Shown: in pieces, positions 1 to 6,841 of the stretch
Layout of the letters: each line of letters starts with the position of its first letter
How positions within the stretch are numbered: position 1 is the first letter of the stretch
Origin: Helicobacter colisuis
GTDB taxonomy: Bacteria; Campylobacterota; Campylobacteria; Campylobacterales; Helicobacteraceae
Length of the DNA stretch: 64,000 bases
Direction: 5' to 3'
Assembly: GCF_023646285.1 (NCBI RefSeq)
Contig: NZ_JAMOKX010000002.1
Location: forward strand, 1-64,000
Position numbers and translations under genes: made by a program
The notes under the pieces: model-generated
What the model was told of the DNA's origin: nothing
Database searches by the model: none
Seen by the model: only the letters and a program-made list of their open reading frames with translations

Positions 1-1473
1 TTTTGCACTTTCTCTTACATCTTTAAAGAAGTTTTTATTTGTGATTGCACCTATACCCACACTAGCATTAATATTAGAGTTAATCAAACTATCAAAGATA
101 CCTTGTGCTTCATTTAGGTTGCCGGAAGTTTGCATAGAATCTGCTGTTTTAGCAGTGTTTGTAGCACCACCCATAATGCCTGTTGTGAGGAGTGCGATGT
201 AGTTGTTCTTTTGTGCTCCATTAGAATTTTTTGTATTCTCAAAGATATATTTTGTGGTATCAGTAACCTCTATCCCTATCGCACCCATAGCCTCATCTGT
301 GCTTAAAGAACCTTCGCCACTGCTAGTAATTTTATCAATCATCTCTTGTTTGGCTTGTATTTGCTTATTGAAATCCTCTACAACTTTCTTTTCAATCTCT
401 GTTGCGTTTTCTTTTACTTGAAGTAGCCCATTTATACCATTAACATCTTGTACGATTTCAGATTCCTTAGCTGCCGCTTTTAGATAATCAATCTCAAATT
501 GCAACAATGCTTTCGTATCAGAAATCTTATCACTAAAGCCACCGCTAACAATTAAAGATTCTTTGCCATTGCTTTTATCTACACTTAGCTTATAATCTGT
601 AAAATCTTTCACATCCATAGGAGTAAAATAAGAATAATTTTGCTCTTTTATAAAATCATCTGCAAGATTTTTATCGCTAATCACTTCACTTGCATGTTTC
701 ATGACTGACCCACTTGCTACATTGCTTGTAGTTATATCACTATTAAATTTATCTGCACTTGCAAAAACGAATCTATCTAGCACAAGAGAGCTTAGGCTAG
801 TATTTCCTACAGAAATTACAGAATTTTTAATGTTTGCTTCGCCATTAATATTAAAATTTAAATAGTTTTTTCCAACATTAAAACCATTAAAATAAGTTTT
901 ATCTGCATTAAAATTTCCATTAATAGTTAAAGAACCATTGATTGTATCTAAATCGGGCATGTTTGTAGCTACAGTTACCACTGAACCAAATTCATCAGGG
1001 CTTCTATTGATTGTAATTTCACCATTACTATTAGTGAATACATCTGTCTTTCCACTTATAGTAGTATCGCCATTAATCACACTGCCTCCATAGATAGCTT
1101 GTAAGTGCATATCTTCTAGTGTGATAGTTTTAGCAGTGAAATTCACATTTCCGATATAATTGGAAAGTTGTGGATCAATAGTAGTAGCTTTAAAGATTAG
1201 ATTATTTTCCCCTAAATCAATGTTTAATTTAGTTTTATCTTCGTTTTCTTCACTTGCTACATCATTGTTTAAATCGCCATTATAAGCCATATTAATGGTT
1301 AAATCTCCATTTTTATAGCTATCTTTTATACTAAGATTTTCGTTTTGATCAATATCAAAATATGTGCGAATCTCTCCAGATGAATTAATTGTAATCTCCT
1401 GTGCGCAAATACTCACACTCCCTAACGCTCCTAAACCAAATATTGCTCTTGATGCAATAAGAGATAAATTCAT
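1..1473 (-). CDS. Autotransporter-like exported protein, N-terminal 491 residues (3' end beyond window)
   Basis: An open frame runs without a stop from an ATG at 1471-1473 to the left edge of the window, so only the N-terminal part is present. The start has a good Shine-Dalgarno (AAGGAGT). Residues 1-25 (MNLSLIASRAIFGLGALGSV, then SICAQ) look like a signal peptide. What follows is Asn/Ser/Thr/Gly-rich and repetitive (for example GDLTINMAYNGDLNND, NGEITINRS, LDTINGSLTINGNFNAD), the pattern of a beta-helical passenger domain. The last 100 residues turn helical, as in the linker ahead of a barrel. The C-terminal beta-barrel expected of a type V autotransporter is not in the window, so the assignment is inference from the passenger. 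I do not recognise a specific named family. Confidence 0.72.
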   Translation of the reverse strand, partial: MNLSLIASRAIFGLGALGSVSICAQEITINSSGEIRTYFDIDQNENLSIKDSYKNGDLTINMAYNGDLNNDVASEENEDKTKLNIDLGENNLIFKATTIDPQLSNYIGNVNFTAKTITLEDMHLQAIYGGSVINGDTTISGKTDVFTNSNGEITINRSPDEFGSVVTVATNMPDLDTINGSLTINGNFNADKTYFNGFNVGKNYLNFNINGEANIKNSVISVGNTSLSSLVLDRFVFASADKFNSDITTSNVASGSVMKHASEVISDKNLADDFIKEQNYSYFTPMDVKDFTDYKLSVDKSNGKESLIVSGGFSDKISDTKALLQFEIDYLKAAAKESEIVQDVNGINGLLQVKENATEIEKKVVEDFNKQIQAKQEMIDKITSSGEGSLSTDEAMGAIGIEVTDTTKYIFENTKNSNGAQKNNYIALLTTGIMGGATNTAKTADSMQTSGNLNEAQGIFDSLINSNINASVGIGAITNKNFFKDVRESAK

Positions 1474-1596
1474 TCTTACTCCTTAAAAATTAAATAAAGC
1501 ACTTATTCTATCCCCCTTTTTTTATTTTTTGCTTAAATATGATTTGCAAGTGGTTTTATTTTTTAAGTAAATTAGCAAAACAAAAAATTTTGCTAA

Positions 1597-2160
1597 TTAA
1601 TTTTTTAAGATTCTTGGGAGTGTAATTCCAGTTTGAGATTGATATTTGCCTTTTTTGTCTTTATAGCTTATTTCACAAGGTGCATCACCTTCCAAAAATA
1701 AAACTTGCGCAATTCCTTCATTGGCGTAAATTTTGGCGGGAAGTGGAGTGGTATTGCTAATTTCTATAGTAATATGTCCTTCAAATTCGGGTTCAAAAGG
1801 TGTTACATTGACAATGATACCACAACGCGCATAGGTGCTTTTGCCAAGGCAAATAGCTAGGACATTGCGAGGGATTTTGAAGTATTCTATGGTGCGTGCA
1901 AGCGCAAATGAATTTGGGGGGACAATACAGATATCACCTACAAAATCAACTACATTAGCAGAATCAAAATTCTTTGGATCGACTACCATTGCATTGATAT
2001 TGGTAAAAATTTTAAATTCATTGCTTACGCGTATGTCATAACCATAGCTTGATAGCCCATAGCTTACTACGCCTTTACCAACTTGATTTTCACAGAATGG
2101 TTCAATCATCTTGTGATCTATTGCCATTTTTCTAATCCAAGCATCTTCTTTTAATCCCAT
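1597..2160 (-). CDS. dcd: dCTP deaminase
   Basis: Converts dCTP to dUTP in the cytoplasm, feeding dTMP synthesis. The 187-residue length fits the trimeric Dcd family. The hallmark core KSTYARCGI and then [16 protein letters not shown] is present; the Glu of the second stretch corresponds to the catalytic glutamate of the family. The C-terminal segment with [11 protein letters not shown] matches the family tail that closes over the nucleotide. The ATG at 2158-2160 is preceded by AAGGAAT. The gene stands alone, divergent from accB. No dut fusion is visible. Confidence 0.95.
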   Translation of the reverse strand: MGLKEDAWIRKMAIDHKMIEPFCENQVGKGVVSYGLSSYGYDIRVSNEFKIFTNINAMVVDPKNFDSANVVDFVGDICIVPPNSFALARTIEYFKIPRNVLAICLGKSTYARCGIIVNVTPFEPEFEGHITIEISNTTPLPAKIYANEGIAQVLFLEGDAPCEISYKDKKGKYQSQTGITLPRILKN

Positions 2161-2200
2161 TTTGTTATTCCTTTTAACTTTTTTTGCAAAGAAATGTGCT

Positions 2201-2206
2201 ATTATA
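2201..2206 (-). promoter_or_regulatory. Probable -10 box of dcd
   Basis: On the minus strand the sequence reads GTTATAATAG, a perfect TATAAT, about 40 bases upstream of the dcd start. Epsilonproteobacterial housekeeping promoters depend mainly on the -10 box, and I see no convincing -35. Inferred from sequence only. Confidence 0.5.
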
Positions 2207-2270
2207 ACAAATTAAGTTCAATTAGTCTAAACAAAGACTTTTGGGAAAATTTAATTAAAAAGGCTTAAAT

Positions 2271-2744
2271 ATGGATTTTAAGGAAATAAAAGAGCTGATT
2301 AAAATTTTTGATTCAAGTTCATTGAGTGCATTAAGCATTACTCAGGAGAATTCCAAAATTAAATTAGAAAAAGGCACCAAGAGCGCACAAATCGTAGAAT
2401 CTCAAAATATGCAGGTTTTATCTCCTATTCAAATCCCTCAAAACACACCTCAAGTGGAAGTAGCAGCCCCAACTTCTCCCGCTCAAAGCTCTAAAGGTGC
2501 TCAAGGAGAAACAATAAATTCCCCAATGGTTGGGACATTTTATCGTTGCCCTTCTCCAGATGCTCCTGCTTATGTTAATGTGGGTGATAAGGTTAAAAAG
2601 GGGCAAACTCTAGGAATCATTGAAGCAATGAAAATTATGAATGAAATTGAAGCAGAGTTTGATTGTGTGATTAAAGAGATTATCCCTAATGATGCACAAC
2701 CTGTGGAGTATAATTCTCCTTTATTTGTGGTGGAGAAAATCTAA
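2271..2744 (+). CDS. accB: Biotin carboxyl carrier protein of acetyl-CoA carboxylase
   Basis: Carries biotin between the carboxylase and carboxyltransferase of acetyl-CoA carboxylase in fatty acid synthesis. The 157-residue protein has an N-terminal helical part, a Pro/Ala/Gln-rich linker (about residues 50-80) and a C-terminal biotinyl domain. The biotin site EAMKIMN is at residues 118-124 with Lys121 the expected biotinylated residue. SPMVGTFYRCPSPDAPAYV includes the 'thumb' typical of BCCP. A clear Shine-Dalgarno (AAAAAGG) precedes the ATG. The stop overlaps the accC start (TAATG), so the two are translationally coupled. Confidence 0.96.
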   Translation: MDFKEIKELIKIFDSSSLSALSITQENSKIKLEKGTKSAQIVESQNMQVLSPIQIPQNTPQVEVAAPTSPAQSSKGAQGETINSPMVGTFYRCPSPDAPAYVNVGDKVKKGQTLGIIEAMKIMNEIEAEFDCVIKEIIPNDAQPVEYNSPLFVVEKI

Positions 2745-4111
2745 TGTCTCCAACCAAAGAAATTAATACGATTTTAATTGCTAATCGCGGAGAGATTGCA
2801 TTAAGAGCTATCCGCACCATTAAAGAAATGGGTAAAAGGGCGATTGCAGTGTATTCAACAGCTGATAAAGATGCTCATTATTTAGATCTTGCAGATGCAA
2901 AAATTTGTATTGGCGGGGATAAATCTAATGAAAGTTATTTGAATATTCCTGCTATTATTTCAGCTGCAGAGCTGTTTAATGCTGATGCAATTTTCCCAGG
3001 CTATGGTTTTTTAAGTGAGAATCAAAACTTTGTAGAAATTTGCAATTACCACAACATTGAATTTATTGGTCCAAATTCTGAAGTAATGGCATTAATGAGT
3101 GATAAAAGTAAAGCAAAAGAAGTTATGAAAAATGCTGGAGTGCCTGTAATACCAGGAAGCGACGGAGCGGTAAAATCCAAAGAAGAAGCTTTAGAACTTG
3201 CAAAAGAAATTGGCTATCCTGTAATTTTAAAAGCAGCAGCAGGTGGGGGCGGTCGCGGAATGCGGATTGTCCAAAATGAAGAAAATATGTTTAATGCTTA
3301 TTTAGCGGCAGAAAGTGAAGCAATTAGTGCTTTTGGAGATGGGACAATTTATATGGAGAAGTTCATTGATAAGCCAAAGCATATTGAAGTGCAGATATTA
3401 GCAGATAAATACGGTAATGTTTTGCATGTAGGGGAGAGAGATTGTTCTCTCCAAAGAAGACACCAAAAATTAATCGAAGAATCTCCAGCACCAACATTAG
3501 AGCCAGAAACGCGTAGAAAGCTTTTGGAAACCGCAATTACTGCGACAAAGGCTATTAGATATGTGGGAGCAGGAACTTATGAATTTTTGCTTGATAATAA
3601 TCAAAATTTTTATTTTATGGAGATGAATACGCGTTTGCAAGTTGAACACCCTGTGAGTGAGCTTGTAAGTGGATTAGATATTATTGAACTAATGATACAA
3701 ATTGCCGAGGGCAAAAAGCTTCCTAAACAAGAGGAAGTGAATTTTAAAGGTTGTGCGATTGAATGTCGAATCACAGCTGAAGATCCAGTAAAATTCTATC
3801 CATCTGCAGGAAAAATTACTAAATGGATTGCACCAGGTGGCAATAATGTGCGTATGGATACTCACGCGTATGCTGGGTATGTTGTTCCTATGTTTTATGA
3901 TTCGATGATTGGCAAATTAATTGTATGGGGTAAAACTCGTAATGAAGCTATTGCTAGAATGAGTAGAGCCTTAGATGAGTTTTGTGTGGAGGGTATTAAA
4001 ACAACGATTGACTTCCATAAAAAAATGATGCAAAATGACGATTTTAAAAGAGGCGTTATCCATACCAAATATTTGGAACAAAAAATGGAAAATGGAACGA
4101 AAAATGCTTGA
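2744..4111 (+). CDS. accC: Biotin carboxylase subunit of acetyl-CoA carboxylase
   Basis: ATP-dependent carboxylation of the biotin on AccB. The 455-residue length is normal for AccC. The N-terminal fold contains IANRGEIALRAIRT. The ATP-grasp domain has the glycine-rich loop KAAAGGGGRGMRIV (about residues 163-176), and the active-site stretch FYFMEMNTRLQVEHPVSE is intact. Its ATG shares one base with the accB stop. The carboxyltransferase genes accA and accD are not in this window. Cytoplasmic. Confidence 0.97.
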   Translation: MSPTKEINTILIANRGEIALRAIRTIKEMGKRAIAVYSTADKDAHYLDLADAKICIGGDKSNESYLNIPAIISAAELFNADAIFPGYGFLSENQNFVEICNYHNIEFIGPNSEVMALMSDKSKAKEVMKNAGVPVIPGSDGAVKSKEEALELAKEIGYPVILKAAAGGGGRGMRIVQNEENMFNAYLAAESEAISAFGDGTIYMEKFIDKPKHIEVQILADKYGNVLHVGERDCSLQRRHQKLIEESPAPTLEPETRRKLLETAITATKAIRYVGAGTYEFLLDNNQNFYFMEMNTRLQVEHPVSELVSGLDIIELMIQIAEGKKLPKQEEVNFKGCAIECRITAEDPVKFYPSAGKITKWIAPGGNNVRMDTHAYAGYVVPMFYDSMIGKLIVWGKTRNEAIARMSRALDEFCVEGIKTTIDFHKKMMQNDDFKRGVIHTKYLEQKMENGTKNA

Positions 4112-4160
4112 TAACTTAAAAATGCAAGGAAGCAATTTTAAGCATTAGAAAGGAGATACT

Positions 4161-4913
4161 ATGAAAATTGGAAATACACAAGCTAATGAAAGTCTAATTA
4201 ATCTTAACAAAGCAAAAGAAGATGAAGAGAAAGTACTAAAGAAAATCGCTTCACCTCGCCCTATTGAAGCTACTGATGGTGCGAGTTTGGCTATTGCTAA
4301 TGCGCTTTTAGCACAGGCAAATTCAATGTCTCAAGGGATTCGCAATGCTAATGATGCTATTGGTATGATGCAAATTGCAGATGGCACACTCTCTACTTTG
4401 AGTGATTCTGCTATTAGAATGAATGAACTCTCTGTAGCAATGGGGAATCCCGCGCTAAATAATTCTCAAAGAGCAATGATTGAGAGTGAAGCAGCAGCTT
4501 TAACACAATCAATGAATGATGCTGTGTCTCAAGCGACTTTTAATGGTAAAAATGTTTTTGGTGGGCAAATGGATTTTATGACAGGCAATGGATTAGAAAG
4601 CATTAACTTGCAATCTCCAAACACTGCTAATTTAAGTGTTAATAATCAGCAAAGCATTTTAAGTTTCATTGAGGATTTAGGAATGAGGCGTGCTGATATT
4701 GGTGCAGCAATGAATGGAATACAATCAGGTATTGATTCAAATATGCAAACAATTGTTAATCTTAAAGCAGCAGAGGGTAATTTACTAGATGATGATTTAG
4801 CGGAAAACTACAATGAATTAAATAATGCTAAATTAAGAGCTAATGCAGCTTTATACGCATCTTCATTTAATACACAATATTTGCAAAACCGATTAGACGC
4901 ACTTTTGGGCTAG
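4161..4913 (+). CDS. flaC: FlaC-like small flagellin homologue
   Basis: This 250-residue protein is a flagellin consisting only of the conserved N- and C-terminal helical domains (D0/D1). N-terminal similarity is seen in ASLAIANALLAQANSMSQGI, NDAIGMMQIADGTLSTLSD and MNELSVAMGNPALNNSQ; the C-terminal helix ends NAALYASSFNTQYLQNRLDALLG. The variable D2/D3 domains are absent. Length and pattern match Campylobacter jejuni FlaC (about 249 residues), which is exported by the flagellar secretion system but is not a main filament subunit. The Shine-Dalgarno is AAAGGAG. It lies 49 bases behind accC, with no sigma-28 or sigma-54 box that I can recognise, so it may be read from the acc transcript. The family is certain; equivalence to FlaC is inferred. 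Confidence 0.82.
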   Translation: MKIGNTQANESLINLNKAKEDEEKVLKKIASPRPIEATDGASLAIANALLAQANSMSQGIRNANDAIGMMQIADGTLSTLSDSAIRMNELSVAMGNPALNNSQRAMIESEAAALTQSMNDAVSQATFNGKNVFGGQMDFMTGNGLESINLQSPNTANLSVNNQQSILSFIEDLGMRRADIGAAMNGIQSGIDSNMQTIVNLKAAEGNLLDDDLAENYNELNNAKLRANAALYASSFNTQYLQNRLDALLG

Positions 4914-4958
4914 TTAGCCTTTGCATTGTTTTTAATCTTTCTAAAATTCTCCACTAAA

Positions 4959-4984
4959 GCAGAGAATTTACAAAATTTCTCTGC
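4959..4984. terminator. Hairpin between flaC and the kinase remnant
   Basis: GCAGAGAA and TTCTCTGC form a perfect 8-bp stem with a 10-base loop, 45 bases after the flaC stop and overlapping the 3' end of the convergent kinase remnant. The downstream T tract is poor (TGTTGTTTAATT), so intrinsic termination is plausible but unproven. Confidence 0.45.
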
Positions 4985-5243
4985 TGTTGTTTAATTAGCT
5001 CTTTAAGCAAAGTCCATATTTTAAAAGGATATTGGTTTTCAAACTCCCATTCATTAAAGCTTGGATTCTTGCTTGATTGTTATTTTCTCTTTTTTCTAAT
5101 CGCTTCAATCGCGTATTATCATCGCTTATAAGAAGAATTAAAATATCTGTAAAATCAATCCTTTGTAAGTTTGCAGAAATATAAAAGATAATTTTAACAT
5201 AAGGGGGAAGAAATTTTATAAAGGGCTTAAGATTGTCATTAGC

Positions 5244-5257
5244 GGGGGGGGGGGGGG
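5244..5257 (+). repeat. Homopolymer of 14 G (poly-C on the coding strand of the kinase remnant)
   Basis: Fourteen consecutive G lie inside the decayed kinase gene. With 12 or 15 residues the upstream frame (RYNAPPPP) would run into the downstream frame (ANDNLKPFIKF); with 14 it ends after LMTILSPL. Long G/C runs of this kind are contingency (phase-variation) tracts in Campylobacter and Helicobacter. Confidence 0.95.
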
Positions 5258-5498
5258 TGCATTATAGCGTATTTTTGGGCGTATTATAAATAAATTTAGA
5301 CTTATTACATTATCATCAAACAATTTGATAGGGTTTGAAATTGCCAAAGCCTTGTTTGCGGATGCACTTCCCTAAAGTGCTTTTTCCGCCCCCACATAAT
5401 CCACTTATGCTAATAATAATGCGAGATTTTTTTTAGTTCTCTAGTGCAGATTTCATCAAGATTACTTAGCAATTCCATTTGAGTTTGACAAAATATCA

Positions 5499-6689
5499 TT
5501 AAAAGTCCTTGAGGGAACGATTAATGCGTTCAAAACCTTCATCAATTTCTTCTTTGCTAATAGTTAAGGCAGGTAAGAATCGTGCCGTATTTTTACCACT
5601 TTTTAGCACTAAAACTCGATTCTCACAAGTTTTTTGCAAAAAGAGATTAAAGGATTCTGTATCTTTTAATCTAAGTCCGCGCATAAGCCCTAAGCCCACT
5701 TCTTGTGTGAAGATTTCTGGGTAAGATTTTTGTAAATTTTGGAGTTTTTGGGCGAAGTAAGAGATTGTTTGCTCTAATCTGCCACTTTGTTTCTCTTCTT
5801 TAAGAATCTCTAAAACTTCTAGTGCTGCTCTTGTAGAGAGGAAATTTCCCCCAAAGGTGCTTCCATGATCACCTGGAGAGAAAATATCTTTAAGGCTTGT
5901 CATGACTGCGCCAATTGGGACGCCACCAGCTAATCCTTTAGCGGTTGTGATGACATCAGGAGTGATTTCATAATAACTAGAAGCAAAAAGCTCTCCGCTA
6001 CGATAGATTCCTGTTTGCACTTCATCAATCATTAGCAAAATATTTTTTTCTTTTAAAAATTTAGCCAGTTTTTGAATTTCTGCTTTATCAAAAGGTGTAA
6101 TGCCCCCTTCGCCTTGAACAAGTTCCAAAAGCACTGCGCAAGTAACGGGGCTAATTTTGTTTGGAATATCTAGAATATCCTTGGCATACACAAAGCCATC
6201 TGGAAAAGGTCCAAAATAATGGTGCATTTTATCTTGAGCAGTGGCTTTTAGCGTGCTAATAGTGCGCCCATGAAATGAAGAATCTAAGGTAATTACTTGA
6301 TAACGCTTGGTCTCTCCATTGACTTCGCCAAATTTTCTAGCAATTTTTATAGCACCTTCATTTGCCTCTGCACCAGAATTTGCAAAAAATACACGCATAT
6401 CATAGCCACTTTGTTTTATAAGCTCTTTAGCTAGTTTAGCTTGGGGTTCAATTAAATAAAGATTGGAAGTGTGAATGAGTTCTCTTGCTTGCTGACAAAT
6501 AGCATTGGCTAATCGCTTGTTGCCATGACCTACGCTACAAACGGCGATTCCAGCACCAAAATCAATGTAATCTTTACCCTCACTATCAAACAGCCTTGAA
6601 CCCTCTCCCCTTACAAAATGTGTGTAATTGCGCGCATAAGTGTGTAGAGTATAATCTAAATCCATTTGTTTTAAGTCTTGTGTTGTCAT
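5499..6689 (-). CDS. argD: Acetylornithine/N-succinyldiaminopimelate-type aminotransferase
   Basis: PLP-dependent class III aminotransferase of arginine (and possibly lysine) biosynthesis. The 396-residue protein carries NSGAEANEGAIKIAR (residues 104-118), SSFHGRTISTLKAT, the PLP-binding Asp in MIDEVQTG (Asp222) and the Schiff-base lysine in TTAKGLAGGVPIGAV (Lys251). Two start codons are possible. The ATG at 6687-6689 (MTTQDL) lies 8 bases from the AAAGG Shine-Dalgarno; the upstream ATG at 6695 is only 2 bases from it, so I chose the inner one. The stop overlaps the ATG of a broken kinase gene. Divergent from ppc. Other ArgD-like aminotransferases (GabT) cannot be fully excluded from sequence. 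Confidence 0.9.
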   Translation of the reverse strand: MTTQDLKQMDLDYTLHTYARNYTHFVRGEGSRLFDSEGKDYIDFGAGIAVCSVGHGNKRLANAICQQARELIHTSNLYLIEPQAKLAKELIKQSGYDMRVFFANSGAEANEGAIKIARKFGEVNGETKRYQVITLDSSFHGRTISTLKATAQDKMHHYFGPFPDGFVYAKDILDIPNKISPVTCAVLLELVQGEGGITPFDKAEIQKLAKFLKEKNILLMIDEVQTGIYRSGELFASSYYEITPDVITTAKGLAGGVPIGAVMTSLKDIFSPGDHGSTFGGNFLSTRAALEVLEILKEEKQSGRLEQTISYFAQKLQNLQKSYPEIFTQEVGLGLMRGLRLKDTESFNLFLQKTCENRVLVLKSGKNTARFLPALTISKEEIDEGFERINRSLKDF

Positions 6690-6805
6690 TTGCATTGCCT
6701 TTTATAATTTTTGTGTGATTTTACAAAAAATAAATAAAAACAAGTTGATTAAAGGCATTTAAAATAAACATTATTCTTTTTTACATTATCTTTACAATAA
6801 AGCGT

Positions 6806-6811
6806 TATAAT
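6806..6811 (+). promoter_or_regulatory. Probable -10 box of ppc
   Basis: GCGTTATAATTTTG carries a perfect TATAAT 30 bases upstream of the ppc GTG start. Confidence 0.5.
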
Positions 6812-6841
6812 TTTGAAAAAATAGATTTAAGGAGTGCGAAA

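Larger units (their letters stand above)
4954..5499 (-). pseudogene. Decayed P-loop (nucleoside/nucleotide-type) kinase gene
   Basis: A gene started at an ATG overlapping the argD stop (TAATG) with Shine-Dalgarno AAGGACT, but the frame is broken at least four times. Joining frames gives MIFCQTQMELLSNLDEICTR, then RIIISISGLCGGGKSTLGKC with an intact Walker A (GLCGGGKST), then FDDNVISLNLFIIRPKIRYN, then NDNLKPFIKFLPPYVKIIFY and DDNTRLKRLEKRE, and a tail NEWEFENQYPFKIWTLLKEL. The order (P-loop, central acidic segment, RLxRLxKRE lid) fits the nucleoside/nucleotide kinase superfamily; the substrate cannot be told. The breaks are at an A8 run (5427-5434), near 5330, at the C14 run (5244-5257) and near 5058. 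It was the second gene of an argD operon. Assembly error in homopolymers could explain two breaks but not the others. Confidence 0.68.

Noticed and set aside
203-421. Plus-strand open frame of 72 codons near the left edge
   Set aside because: It is antisense to the autotransporter-like gene that fills 1-1473 and has no ribosome site.
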